From: Bradyrhizobium sp. LMTR 3
GTDB taxonomy: Bacteria > Pseudomonadota > Alphaproteobacteria > Rhizobiales > Xanthobacteraceae
Reading direction: 5' to 3'
Assembly: GCF_001693485.1 (NCBI RefSeq)
Contig: NZ_MAXC01000053.1
Location: 353,825-417,824 of the forward strand
Length of the DNA stretch: 64,000 bases
Part shown: one piece after another, positions 50,397 through 59,091 of the stretch
Numbering within the stretch: the first letter of the stretch is position 1
Layout of the letters: every line of letters begins with the position of its first letter
Program-made: the position numbers and the translations under genes
The notes under the pieces: model-generated
Databases searched by the model: none
The model's input: only the letters and a program-made list of their open reading frames with translations
What the model was told of the DNA's origin: nothing

Positions 50397-51548
50397 TCAC
50401 GCCTGAAGCGCGCCGCGTACCGCCTTGATGACCCGCTCCTGCGTCGGCTCGTCGAGATAGGCATGTATCGGCAGGCTGATGACGTCGGCGGACAGGCTCT
50501 CGCACACGGGCAGTCCGCCATCCGCGACTGGGAAATTGCGATAGGCGGTCTGCTGATGCATCGATTTCGTGTAATAGATCGCGGTCGGAATCCCCTGCGC
50601 TTTGAGGTCGGCAGCAAAGCGGTCGCGGTCCGTGCCTTTGGGCAGGCGGATCGTATAACAGGCCCAGATCGAGCTGCAGCCGCTGGCAAGACGCGGCACG
50701 GTCACGACATTGCCGAGCCCCCGCGCATAGCGCTCCGCGACCACATTGCGCGCGGCGATCTCGTCCTCGAAGATTTTCAGCTTCTCGATCAGAATAGCGG
50801 CCTGCATGGTGTCGAGCCGCGCGGTGAGCCCGATACGGACATTGTCGTATTTGTCCGAGCCCTGGCCGTGGACGCGGATGCTGCGCAGCGTTTCGGCCAG
50901 CGCATCGTCGTCGGTGAAGATCGCGCCGCCGTCGCCGAAGCAGCCGAGCGGCTTTGCGGGAAAGAAGCTGGTAGTGGTCGCCAGACCGAAGGTGCCGAGC
51001 CGGCGGCCGTTGTAGGTGGCGCCAAAGCTCTGGGCGGCGTCGTTGAGCACGAACAGACCCTCGGCTTCGGCGATGGAGCCGATCGCGTCCTGGTCGGCCG
51101 GCTGTCCGAACAGGTCGACCGGAATGATGGCGCGCGGATTCAGGCCACGTTGCCGCGCCGTCGCGATGCCGCGCTTGAGCGAGCCGGGGTCGATGTTGAA
51201 GGTCACCTCATCGACATCGACGAAGACGGGCGTGGCACCGGTCAGCACCACCACCTCGCCGGTCGCGCAAAAAGTGAAGGACGGACACAGCACGGCATCG
51301 CCTGGGCCGATATTTTTCGCCATCAACACCATCAGCAGCGCGTCGGTGCCGCTGGCGCAGCTCACCACATGCTTGGCGCCGCAAAACTTTGCGAGCGCGG
51401 CTTCCAGTTCAGTGACCTCCGGTCCGTTGATGAACTGGCAGTGATCGAGCACGCGGGCAACGGCCTCATCGATCGATTTGCCGAGCCGGCGGCGCTGCGC
51501 GGCGATATCGGCGAAGGGAACGGGATCTGGACGCATGTGCTGGTTCAT
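50397..51548 (-). CDS. DegT/DnrJ/EryC1/StrS sugar aminotransferase (WbpE-like)
   Basis: A 383-residue fold-type I PLP enzyme: INGPEVTELEAALAKFCGAKHVVSCASGTDALLMVLMA at the N-terminus, VDLFGQPAD, NDAAQSFGATYNGRRLG, SFFPAKPLGCFGDGGAIFT with the PLP Lys, and AIYYTKSMHQQTAY. These enzymes aminate a keto sugar nucleotide. With the Gfo/Idh/MocA dehydrogenase encoded 27 bp upstream, it resembles the WbpB-WbpE pair that converts UDP-GlcNAcA to the 3-amino sugar. The product should feed a surface polysaccharide. Confidence 0.93.
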   Translation of the reverse strand: MNQHMRPDPVPFADIAAQRRRLGKSIDEAVARVLDHCQFINGPEVTELEAALAKFCGAKHVVSCASGTDALLMVLMAKNIGPGDAVLCPSFTFCATGEVVVLTGATPVFVDVDEVTFNIDPGSLKRGIATARQRGLNPRAIIPVDLFGQPADQDAIGSIAEAEGLFVLNDAAQSFGATYNGRRLGTFGLATTTSFFPAKPLGCFGDGGAIFTDDDALAETLRSIRVHGQGSDKYDNVRIGLTARLDTMQAAILIEKLKIFEDEIAARNVVAERYARGLGNVVTVPRLASGCSSIWACYTIRLPKGTDRDRFAADLKAQGIPTAIYYTKSMHQQTAYRNFPVADGGLPVCESLSADVISLPIHAYLDEPTQERVIKAVRGALQA

Positions 51549-51575
51549 GGAGCCTTGCTCGGTTCTGGAAGAAAT

Positions 51576-52592
51576 TCAGCCGGCGATACGGCGCGGTCCC
51601 TTGCGCGCGGCAGACGCCGCGGGCTTGGCGGGCTGCTCGAGGCAGCGGATCGCGATCTCGAGACTGGCGACACCCTCGTCGCCGGAAACGGCGGGCACAT
51701 CGCCGGTGCGGACGGCATCGAGGAATGCGATCAGTTCGGCGCGCAGCGGTTCGTCATGACCGACGGGCAGATGCCGCATCGAGTAGCTGCCGTCGGGCTT
51801 GAAGCCGAAGCACTCGGTCACCTGCCGTGTCAAAAGATCGCCCATCACATATTTGCCGCGCGTTGCGACCGTAACGCTGCGCGCCTTGAACGGCGTCAGC
51901 CAGTTGGTGTTGATATGGGCAAGCACGCCGGAGGCGGTGCGGAATTGCAAGAGCGCGATGTCCTCGCGCTCGGCAACCGCGCTGGAAAGCTGCGGCTGCA
52001 CGTCGACGATATCGGACTCGGTGAACCAGCGGATCAGGTCGATATCGTGGACGGCGAGATCGATCACGACGCCGACATTGGACATCCGCGGCGGAAACGG
52101 TCCGACGCGGGTGATGCCGATCGAAAGAATATCTTCGCCCGAGATCGCCTGCTTGATGGCGGCGACCGCCGGATTGAAGCGCTCGACATGGCCGACCATC
52201 AGCGTCACGCCGGCACTACGCGCCGCATTGACGATGTCCTGCCCTTCCTCGACCGTCGAGGCCACCGGCTTCTCGACCAGGAGGTGGATGTTGCGGGTGA
52301 TGCAGGCGAGCGCAATCTCATGATGGAGATGGGTCGGCGCCGCGATCGTAATGGCATCGACGCCCTCGTCAAACAGCTCGTCGAGTTCGGCGAACGCACG
52401 GCAGCCGGCGAGCGCGGTGGCGCGCGCGCGGTGTTCGGGCAACGGATCGACAATGCCGACCAGCGTCACGCCGGGCAGACCGGCCAGCACGCGGGCATGG
52501 TTGCTGCCCATCACACCCGCGCCGACCACGCCGACGCGCAAGCCACGTTTTGCGTCGGCCTTCGCGTCGAATGCGGCCCCTTTGGAACTCAT
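51576..52592 (-). CDS. Gfo/Idh/MocA sugar-nucleotide oxidoreductase (WbpB-like)
   Basis: A 338-residue NAD(P)-dependent enzyme. Rossmann motif VGVVGAGVMGSNHARVL (about 19-35), IAAPTHLHHEIALACI, the signature LVEKPVA with catalytic Lys, and VVIDLAVHDIDLIRWF with the conserved D-x-x-x-H. It likely oxidises C3 of a UDP-sugar ahead of the neighbouring aminotransferase. The last 20 residues are Ala/Lys/Arg-rich. A 160-bp gap separates it from manC upstream. Confidence 0.92.
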   Translation of the reverse strand: MSSKGAAFDAKADAKRGLRVGVVGAGVMGSNHARVLAGLPGVTLVGIVDPLPEHRARATALAGCRAFAELDELFDEGVDAITIAAPTHLHHEIALACITRNIHLLVEKPVASTVEEGQDIVNAARSAGVTLMVGHVERFNPAVAAIKQAISGEDILSIGITRVGPFPPRMSNVGVVIDLAVHDIDLIRWFTESDIVDVQPQLSSAVAEREDIALLQFRTASGVLAHINTNWLTPFKARSVTVATRGKYVMGDLLTRQVTECFGFKPDGSYSMRHLPVGHDEPLRAELIAFLDAVRTGDVPAVSGDEGVASLEIAIRCLEQPAKPAASAARKGPRRIAG

Positions 52593-52752
52593 GATTTGTC
52601 GACCCCAAGCAGATTCTAGGCAGAATTGCGCCGGTAATATCCCCGGCGGTTCTCTAGCACGCCATCACAGATGTGGCGAATGCGATCGACGGTTTTCAGA
52701 CACGTTTTGATTCAAAGAATTACAACCGCGGGCCCGGTAAACTACGGTCGGC

Positions 52753-54165
52753 TCAACTGCGCTGGTAGTCGTCCTCGATGCGGATGATGTCGTCCTCACC
52801 GAGATAACTCCCGGTCTGGACCTCGATCAGTTCGAGCTGGATTTTGCCCGGATTTTCCAGTCGGTGCACCGCGCCGATCGGGATGTAGATCGATTCGTTC
52901 TCGTGCACGGTCTTGACCAGTTCGTTGACGGTCACCTGCGCCGTTCCGCGCACCACGATCCAGTGCTCGGATCGATGATGGTGTTTCTGCAGCGACAGCC
53001 GCCCGCCCGGCTTGACGATGATGCGCTTGACCTGATGCCGGTCGCCATTGTCGACTGACTGATAGGATCCCCAGGGCCGATGCACCCTGATGTGGTCTTC
53101 CGTCACCTGCGGCGCCACTGTCTTCAGTTTCGCGACCAGCCGCTTCAGCCCGTTGGCGTCCTTCTGCCTGCTAACCAGCACGGCGTCCTGGGTTGCGACC
53201 ACCACGAGGTCGTCGACGCCTTCGAGCGCGACCAGCGCGCGATCGGTCGATACGTTGCAATTGCGAGAATCCTCAAACACGGCCGCGCCGCGCGCTGCGT
53301 TGCCCTCGCCGTCCTTGCCGGATAGTTCCCACACCGCATGCCAGGAGCCGACGTCGGACCAGCCGCACGCGACCGGCACGACCGCGGCACGCGAGGTCTT
53401 CTCCATCACCGCATAGTCGATCGAGATCGATTTCGCCGATCCGAACGCGGCCTCGTCGAGCTTGACGAAGCCGAGGTCGGTGCCTGCCTTCGTCACTGCA
53501 TCAGTGACGGCTTGGACGCTGTCCGCATCAACCTTGCCGTACTCATCCGACAGCACGGCGGCGCGGAACATGAAGTTGCCGCTGTTCCAGAGATAGCCTG
53601 ACTTGACGTAGTCAGCCGCGGTTGCCGGATCGGGCTTCTCGACGAACTTCGCGACTGCGCGAACCTTGCCGGAAATGACTTCGCCGGGATTGATGTAGCC
53701 ATATTCGGTGGCGGCGCGTTCGGGCTGCACGCCGAACGTCACGATGTGCCCGGCTTCTGCGGCAGCCAGACCTTCGCGGCAGGCGGCGAGGAAAGCAGGC
53801 GTGTCGCGCACCACGTGGTCGGCGGCGAGCGCCAGCACGATGGCATCCTTGTCGCGCGCTTGCGCGAAGGCAGCGCCGGCCGCGATCGCGGGCCCGGAAT
53901 CGCGCCGCATCGGCTCGAGAAGCACGTCGGCTTCCAGTCCGATTTCCGCCAATTGCTCGAGCACCATGAAGCGATAGGCGTTGTTGGTGATGATGACGGG
54001 CCGTTCGAACAGACCAGCATCCGAAACCCGCAACAGCGTGTCCTGGAACGTCGAACGCGCGCCGAACAGGGACAGGAACTGCTTGGGATGAACCTCGCGC
54101 GAGGCCGGCCACAGCCGCGTTCCCGCCCCGCCGCACATGATCAGAGGAATAATTCGTTGGTTCAT
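52753..54165 (-). CDS. manC: mannose-1-phosphate guanylyltransferase / mannose-6-phosphate isomerase
   Basis: From ATG 54165 (MNQRIIPLIMCGGAGTRLWPASREVHPKQFL) the protein is 470 residues, the standard bifunctional type II PMI/GMP size. The N-terminal nucleotidyltransferase has GGAGTRLWPxSR and FVEKP. The C-terminal cupin has RPWGSYQSVD, the metal His set KPGGRLSLQKHHHRSEHWIVV and SIYIPIGAVHRLENPG. It makes GDP-mannose from mannose-1-P and can isomerise Man-6-P. It starts 7 bp after the epimerase stop, so the two form one operon. Confidence 0.95.
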   Translation of the reverse strand: MNQRIIPLIMCGGAGTRLWPASREVHPKQFLSLFGARSTFQDTLLRVSDAGLFERPVIITNNAYRFMVLEQLAEIGLEADVLLEPMRRDSGPAIAAGAAFAQARDKDAIVLALAADHVVRDTPAFLAACREGLAAAEAGHIVTFGVQPERAATEYGYINPGEVISGKVRAVAKFVEKPDPATAADYVKSGYLWNSGNFMFRAAVLSDEYGKVDADSVQAVTDAVTKAGTDLGFVKLDEAAFGSAKSISIDYAVMEKTSRAAVVPVACGWSDVGSWHAVWELSGKDGEGNAARGAAVFEDSRNCNVSTDRALVALEGVDDLVVVATQDAVLVSRQKDANGLKRLVAKLKTVAPQVTEDHIRVHRPWGSYQSVDNGDRHQVKRIIVKPGGRLSLQKHHHRSEHWIVVRGTAQVTVNELVKTVHENESIYIPIGAVHRLENPGKIQLELIEVQTGSYLGEDDIIRIEDDYQRS

Positions 54166-54172
54166 CGGCGCC

Positions 54173-55162
54173 TCAAATCTTATGGTAGTCGCGATACCAG
54201 GCAACGAAGTCGCGAAGCCCTTCCTCGATCGAAGTCTGCGGCCTGAAGCCGGTGTCGCGCATCAGTTCGGTTACGTCAGCAAAAGTCTCGGTGACATCTC
54301 CGGGCTGCATCGGCAACATCTCCTTGACCGCCGAACGGCCCAATTCCCGCTCTAAAACCGCTACCACATGGGTCAGCTCTTCCGGATGATTATTGCCGAC
54401 ATTGTAAACTTTTGCCGGCGCCCCGGCGCCCTGCCCGCCGTCGCTCGGGGCCTGGTCGACCAGTCGCAGGACGGCACGCGTCACGTCCTCGATATAGGTA
54501 AAGTCGCGTCGCATCCTGCCATGGTTGAAGAGCCTGATCGGGGTACCCTCCACGATCGCCTTGGTAAACAGGTAAACCGCCATGTCGGGCCGTCCCCATG
54601 GCCCATAGATGGTGAAGAACCGCAGGCCTGTTACCGGAAGACGGTAGAGATGGCTGTAGGAATGCGCGATCAGCTCATTGGCCTTCTTGGTGGCGGCATA
54701 GAGGCTGATCGGATGGTCGGTTTTGTCCTCCACCGAAAACGGCATTTTGGCATTGGCGCCGTAGACCGATGAGGACGAGGCATAGACCAGATGGCCGCAT
54801 CCATGATGCCGGCAGCCTTCCAGCACGTTGACGAAGCCTGCGAGATTGGCATCGACATAGGCGTGCGGATGATCGATCGAATAACGCACGCCGGGCTGGG
54901 CTGCGAGATGCACCACGCTGGGAAAGCGGTGTTTGGCGAACAGGCGTTCCATTGACGCGCGATCGGCGAGACCGATCTGTTCGAACGCAAAACCCTGCTC
55001 CCCGCGCAGGATATCGAGCCGCGCCCGTTTCAGCGCCGGATCGTAATAGTCGTTGAGATTGTCGAGGCCGACCACGGCGCGGCCTTCGGCCAGCAGCCGG
55101 CGCGCAACGTGGAAGCCGATGAAACCCGCAGCTCCGGTGACCAATATGGGTTGATCCGGCAT
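54173..55162 (-). CDS. NAD-dependent sugar-nucleotide epimerase (UDP-glucuronate 4-epimerase type)
   Basis: A 329-residue extended short-chain dehydrogenase. NAD site VTGAAGFIGFHVARRL (8-23), DNLNDYYDPALKRARLD, a catalytic Ser/Tyr-Lys set (YASSSSVYGAN, SLYAATKKANE) and RFFTIYGPWGRPDMA. DNLNDYYD and HLAAQPGVRYSIDHPHAYVDANL are typical of UDP-glucuronate 4-epimerases (LspL/Cap1J), which give UDP-galacturonate. It is first in the leftward operon and divergent from the flippase-like gene. Confidence 0.93.
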   Translation of the reverse strand: MPDQPILVTGAAGFIGFHVARRLLAEGRAVVGLDNLNDYYDPALKRARLDILRGEQGFAFEQIGLADRASMERLFAKHRFPSVVHLAAQPGVRYSIDHPHAYVDANLAGFVNVLEGCRHHGCGHLVYASSSSVYGANAKMPFSVEDKTDHPISLYAATKKANELIAHSYSHLYRLPVTGLRFFTIYGPWGRPDMAVYLFTKAIVEGTPIRLFNHGRMRRDFTYIEDVTRAVLRLVDQAPSDGGQGAGAPAKVYNVGNNHPEELTHVVAVLERELGRSAVKEMLPMQPGDVTETFADVTELMRDTGFRPQTSIEEGLRDFVAWYRDYHKI

Positions 55163-55342
55163 CGTATCCTTGGAAGGCGCCGCTCAATGGCTGAAATTTC
55201 TGTCGCTGGGCCTCTTTACCTGCGTTGCCGAGGCCACCGCAACACCTACCAGCTCCGCTATTGCCAGATCGGCCCGAAAACCATACCAAGGCGCCGAATT
55301 GCACCGCTTTTGCACCCTCTTCTCAAACCCGGCACGGGCGAG

Positions 55343-56302
55343 ATGCGCCGAATCCTGCTTTCGACATTGAAGATACTGGTCTCGGCAGCGCTCTTGTATT
55401 TCTCCTTGCGCAAGGTCGACCTCGCCGACCTCGCGGCCCGCATCGACGTTTCCAGTCTGGGCTGGATCGGCGTTGCGATTGCCGTGACGTTCCTGCAGAT
55501 ATTCGTCGGCGTCCTGCGATGGCGCGAGATCGGGGCGGAATGCGGCGCGCCGCTGCCGACCCGGCAGGCGATGCGCTTCAACGTGATCGGGATGTTCTTC
55601 AACCAGACGCTACCGTCCTCGATCGGCGGCGATGCGGTCAGGCTATGGCTCGTCGCGCGTAACGGTGCCGGCTGGCGGGCGGCGACCTATTCCATCTTCG
55701 TCGACCGTGCCATCGGCCTGATCGCGCTAGCCGTCGTCATCGTTGCGAGCCTGCCGTGGAGCTATCGCCTGATCACCGATCCCCACGGCAGGTCGGCGCT
55801 GCTGTTCGTCGATTTCGCAGCGCTTGCCGGTGGCCTCGGATTTCTCCTGCTCGGCAGGCTGCGGTGGCCGTGGCTGAAGCGCTGGTGGGGCACCCATCAC
55901 ATCCACGCCTGCTCGGTGATCGCCAATCGCGTGCTGTTCAGCCGCACTCACGGCCCGAAAGTCGCGGTGCTGTCGTTGTTGGTGCACGTGCTTGCCGTCG
56001 TCATCGCCTGGTGCGTGGTGCAATCGATCGCCGCCCCCGTTGTGTTCGGCCAGATCTTCCAGCTCGTTCCGCCCGTCATGCTGATCACCATGCTGCCGAT
56101 CTCGATTGCCGGCTGGGGTGTCCGCGAAGCCACCATGGGGCTGGCGTTCGGGTATGCCGGCCTGATGGCCAACGAGGGCGTCAACATCTCCCTGCTCTAT
56201 GGCGCGGTATCCTTCATCGTCGGCGCGATCGGCGGCCTGGTCTGGATTTTCAGCGCGGAGAAAGCCGCGCAGGGCGTGACGCCGATCGAAGTTCCCAAAT
56301 AA
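55343..56302 (+). CDS. flippase-like membrane protein (UPF0104/AglD family)
   Basis: From ATG 55343 (MRRILLSTLKILVSAALLYFSLRKVD) the protein is 319 residues with about eight helices. FNVIGMFFNQTLPSSIGGDAVRLWLVARNGAGWRAATYSIFVDRAIGL and IAGWGVREATMGLAFGYAGL are the two conserved family blocks. It is the same broad fold as the protein at 9651-10706 but a different subgroup. In polysaccharide loci such proteins are proposed to move or position polyprenyl- or lipid-linked sugars. It is followed by the WecA-like gene after 28 bp, an operon. The frame upstream of 55343 is not membrane-like and overlaps the epimerase start. Confidence 0.85.
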   Translation: MRRILLSTLKILVSAALLYFSLRKVDLADLAARIDVSSLGWIGVAIAVTFLQIFVGVLRWREIGAECGAPLPTRQAMRFNVIGMFFNQTLPSSIGGDAVRLWLVARNGAGWRAATYSIFVDRAIGLIALAVVIVASLPWSYRLITDPHGRSALLFVDFAALAGGLGFLLLGRLRWPWLKRWWGTHHIHACSVIANRVLFSRTHGPKVAVLSLLVHVLAVVIAWCVVQSIAAPVVFGQIFQLVPPVMLITMLPISIAGWGVREATMGLAFGYAGLMANEGVNISLLYGAVSFIVGAIGGLVWIFSAEKAAQGVTPIEVPK

Positions 56303-56330
56303 TTTTCGAACAACTTGCCACGCGGGTAGA

Positions 56331-57338
56331 ATGGCCAATTCGCAACTATTGCTGTCGTTTGCCGCAGTAGTGCCGGCTGCGCTGTTGTCGGCCGTCCTGA
56401 CATGGGCGATCCGGCCGCTGATGGTGCGGATAGCGCTGGCAAAACCGAATGCGCGCTCCTCCCATCGGGTTCCGACACCGCAGGGCGCGGGCGTGGCGGT
56501 GATCGCGGCCACGCTGATTGCGGCGGCTGCGGTCATCGCGCTTGCCGACACAGTGGAGATGAGAATTCCCGTCGCCGCGTTCGGCGCGACGCTGTTCATC
56601 GCAGCCGTCGGCTTCGCCGATGACGTCAACTCGATTCCTGTGGTGCCGCGGCTATTGCTGCAGGGACTGGCCGTCGCGGCGGTGATCTTGATTGCCCCCG
56701 ACAGCTTGCGGATCGTTCCCGCCTGCCCGCTCTGGCTTGAGCGCGGCCTCCTGATCCTCGCAGGCCTGTGGTTCGTGAACCTCGTCAATTTCATGGACGG
56801 GCTGGACCTGATGACGGTCGCCGAAATCGTGCCCATCACCGGCGCACTCGTTCTGCTCGGTTGGCTCGGCGGACTTCCGGCATCGACGACGGTGGTCGCC
56901 GCAGCGCTGTTCGGCGCGATGCTCGGCTTCGCGCCCTTCAACCGGCCGGTAGCAAAAATCTTTCTCGGGGACGTCGGCAGCCTGCCGATCGGCCTGTTGG
57001 CCGGCTGGTGTCTCCTGCAGCTCGCCTGGCACCAGCAGGTGGCAGCGGCGCTGCTGTTGCCGCTCTATTACCTCGCCGATGCGACCGTCACGCTGCTGCG
57101 GCGCGTCGCGCGGCGCGAGCCGTTCTGGGCCGCTCATCGCACCCACTTCTATCAGCGCGCCACCGACAACGGCTTTTCGGTATCGCGCGTGGTGAGCGAA
57201 GTGTTCGCGCTCAACCTCGTGCTGGCCGCATTGGCAATCGGCTCGGCCATGACCTCGTCGGCCGCGATCGCGAGCCTGCTTCTCGTTGCCGGAGGCATCG
57301 CGACGGCGCTGTTGATGCACCGGTTCTCGCGTCGTTAG
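56331..57338 (+). CDS. MraY/WecA-family polyprenyl-phosphate sugar-1-phosphate transferase (WbpL/WreU-like)
   Basis: A 335-residue protein with about ten helices. Motifs: AKPNARSSHRVPTPQGAGVAV at the first cytoplasmic loop, GFADDVNSIP (the Mg-binding DD), NLVNFMDGLDLM, KIFLGDVGSLPIG and HRTHFYQRATDNG (the HxH-type cytoplasmic loop). This is the WecA/WbpL group that transfers a HexNAc-1-P from UDP-sugar to undecaprenyl phosphate and so starts O-antigen or another repeat unit. The later GT4 transferase and FlaA1-like dehydratase fit this pathway (QuiNAc or FucNAc first sugar). Confidence 0.93.
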   Translation: MANSQLLLSFAAVVPAALLSAVLTWAIRPLMVRIALAKPNARSSHRVPTPQGAGVAVIAATLIAAAAVIALADTVEMRIPVAAFGATLFIAAVGFADDVNSIPVVPRLLLQGLAVAAVILIAPDSLRIVPACPLWLERGLLILAGLWFVNLVNFMDGLDLMTVAEIVPITGALVLLGWLGGLPASTTVVAAALFGAMLGFAPFNRPVAKIFLGDVGSLPIGLLAGWCLLQLAWHQQVAAALLLPLYYLADATVTLLRRVARREPFWAAHRTHFYQRATDNGFSVSRVVSEVFALNLVLAALAIGSAMTSSAAIASLLLVAGGIATALLMHRFSRR

Positions 57339-57479
57339 CCGTCTCCCGGCTACTGCCTCCCCAAATGCGACCCTTCGCGCGCGATCCGGCGCTGCACAAA
57401 TCCCGGACATTCCGATCACGCTTGTCCAAACTTCTCGAATACGTTGATTTTCGCTGCTGTCGGCGTGCTCGTGGGCGGC

Positions 57480-57908
57480 CTACTTAACCAAAGTGACGGG
57501 CACGGTTGTGAGATGTACGACTTTGGTGGCCACCGAACCCATCACCAAGTTACCAATTGCGCCCATGCCGCGGGTTCCCATGACAATCCCATCGCAATTG
57601 AGCTCATCCGCTCGCTTGATGATCATTGGCGCCGTGTCGCCGATAAGGATATCGCTTGTGTATGACACGTCTGCCGCCCTTGCTGCCTCGATTGCCGGCC
57701 TCAGGATATCCTCGCTGTGCTTTCTTTGTAATTCCTCCATCTTTTCTTTCGACACGTAGACTTGGATCTCTCCGTATATCACCGGCTCAGGATGTACGGT
57801 CAGAAGGTGCAACTCGACCGGCCCGATCTCTTTGGCGAACTTCAATGCGTACGCCAACGCGCGCGAGGCATTTGCAGATCCATCGACCGGAATGAGGAGT
57901 TTGTGCAT
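57480..57908 (-). CDS. universal stress protein, single domain
   Basis: A 142-residue Usp: MHKLLIPVDGSANASRALAYALKFAKE with the nucleotide-binding Asp, and MGTRGMGAIGNLVMGSVATKVVH, the complete G-x2-G-x9-G-S ATP-binding signature. It therefore probably binds ATP, unlike the Usp at 1903-2328. It is encoded 53 bp downstream of the tandem Usp gene on the same strand, likely in one transcript controlled from the FixK-type box at 58886. Confidence 0.93.
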   Translation of the reverse strand: MHKLLIPVDGSANASRALAYALKFAKEIGPVELHLLTVHPEPVIYGEIQVYVSKEKMEELQRKHSEDILRPAIEAARAADVSYTSDILIGDTAPMIIKRADELNCDGIVMGTRGMGAIGNLVMGSVATKVVHLTTVPVTLVK

Positions 57909-57961
57909 AATAGTGTTTCCTCCTGATCTGCATTCAGGCGGCCCGCCCTCCGATTGTTTGC

Positions 57962-58813
57962 TCAGTGGGAGAGGAACACTGGGAGAATGGGCGCCGCCAA
58001 CACAGATCTGGTTGCACCGCCAAAAACGATTTGCCTTACCCTCGAATGTCCATAGCCACCCATGACCAGGAGGTCGGCATCGAGGCGCAAGGCGGCCTTC
58101 ATGATCTGTTCGCCGATCGGCGTCCCGTCGAAGCGAACCTCACCATAGCGCGCCCTGACGTCGTGTGCCTTGAGATGCCGCACTAGATCATGTCCGCTTG
58201 AAAGGCGCTCCAACGGCTTTTCCTCCGTGACGCTAACAACTTCAACGATGGTCGCCTGACGAAGAATAGGAATGGCATCATGCACGGCCCGTGTCGCCGG
58301 GCGGCTTCCATCCCAAGCAACAAAGACAATATCCGGCGATTTGGACAAGGGCCGATCCAACGGAAGCACGATCAGCGGCCGCCCGGAGCCGAACAGAACC
58401 TCTTCGACGATCGGCACCTGAAATCCACCAAATCTCTCGACCGAAGGCAGGATGGAGCAGTCATAAAGGCGGGCAAGGTCGGTCACAGTTCCCGGAATCT
58501 CTGCATGCACGCCAGTCTTGAAAAGCGTGTCGTGAGGCACTCCATGCCGCTCGGCGGCTTCCTGAAAAATTGAGCCGGTACGAAGAGTCGCTTCGTGAAG
58601 CTCGCCTCGCTTCTTGGTCAAGAGCTCAAACGCCCTCTTTCTCTCGGCATCGAGGAGGGCATTGTCGAATTCTGTAAAATCGATGACATCGGCCTCAACG
58701 ACAAGGCCGACCAGCCGTGCCTTAAGCGACGATGCCAGATTTGCGGCGTAGTCACACATACGAGGAGCCAATTCGCCGGTGCCCGTGTATACGAGGATCT
58801 CTCGGTACGACAT
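57962..58813 (-). CDS. tandem-domain universal stress protein
   Basis: A 283-residue protein of two Usp-like halves. The first (MSYREILVYTGTGELAPRMCDYAANLAS) has a degenerate binding site. The second starts DIVFVAWDGSRPATRAVHDAI and ends LVMGGYGHSRVRQIVFGGATRSVL, the usual G-x2-G...G-A/S loop. Such tandem Usps are common in low-oxygen and stress regulons of rhizobia. Its start codon lies 73 bp from a FixK-type box. Confidence 0.92.
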   Translation of the reverse strand: MSYREILVYTGTGELAPRMCDYAANLASSLKARLVGLVVEADVIDFTEFDNALLDAERKRAFELLTKKRGELHEATLRTGSIFQEAAERHGVPHDTLFKTGVHAEIPGTVTDLARLYDCSILPSVERFGGFQVPIVEEVLFGSGRPLIVLPLDRPLSKSPDIVFVAWDGSRPATRAVHDAIPILRQATIVEVVSVTEEKPLERLSSGHDLVRHLKAHDVRARYGEVRFDGTPIGEQIMKAALRLDADLLVMGGYGHSRVRQIVFGGATRSVLAAPILPVFLSH

Positions 58814-58885
58814 CTAGAACCTCCCCTTACGGGCTTATACGGGCTTGCATTGTATTGATGTTAGATGGGGCCGTGGTGCGAAGTT

Positions 58886-58899
58886 TTGCGCTATGTCAA
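58886..58899. promoter_or_regulatory. FixK/FNR-type box
   Basis: TTGC-GCTATG-TCAA fits the Bradyrhizobium FixK2 consensus TTG(A/C)-N6-(T/G)CAA exactly. Its centre is about 80 bp from the tandem Usp start and 200 bp from the ATPase start. For leftward transcription it would place a start site near 58852. The rightward gene could share it from a greater distance. Confidence 0.5.
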
Positions 58900-58982
58900 G
58901 GAAGGCGGGCGAGTATTAGCTAATTGTGCGGCGGCGCGTCGCGTGACGTGAGCAAGGCCGCCTTTCCGGTGCGCGAGCCGGC

Positions 58983-59005
58983 AATGTCAGGAGCTCTCTG
59001 ACATT
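58983..59005. promoter_or_regulatory. inverted repeat upstream of the P-type ATPase
   Basis: AATGTCAG and CTGACATT flank GAGCTCT, giving 8-bp arms at 58983-58990 and 58998-59005, about 87 bp before the ATPase ATG. No T-run follows, so it looks more like an operator than a terminator. The factor is unknown. Confidence 0.35.
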
Positions 59006-59091
59006 ATGCGCGGGATGACCGATGTCAAAGCGCACTGTCGAACGGATGAGAAATCCCATCAGAGAAGCTTGTTCGTGCCGGAGAATATCGT

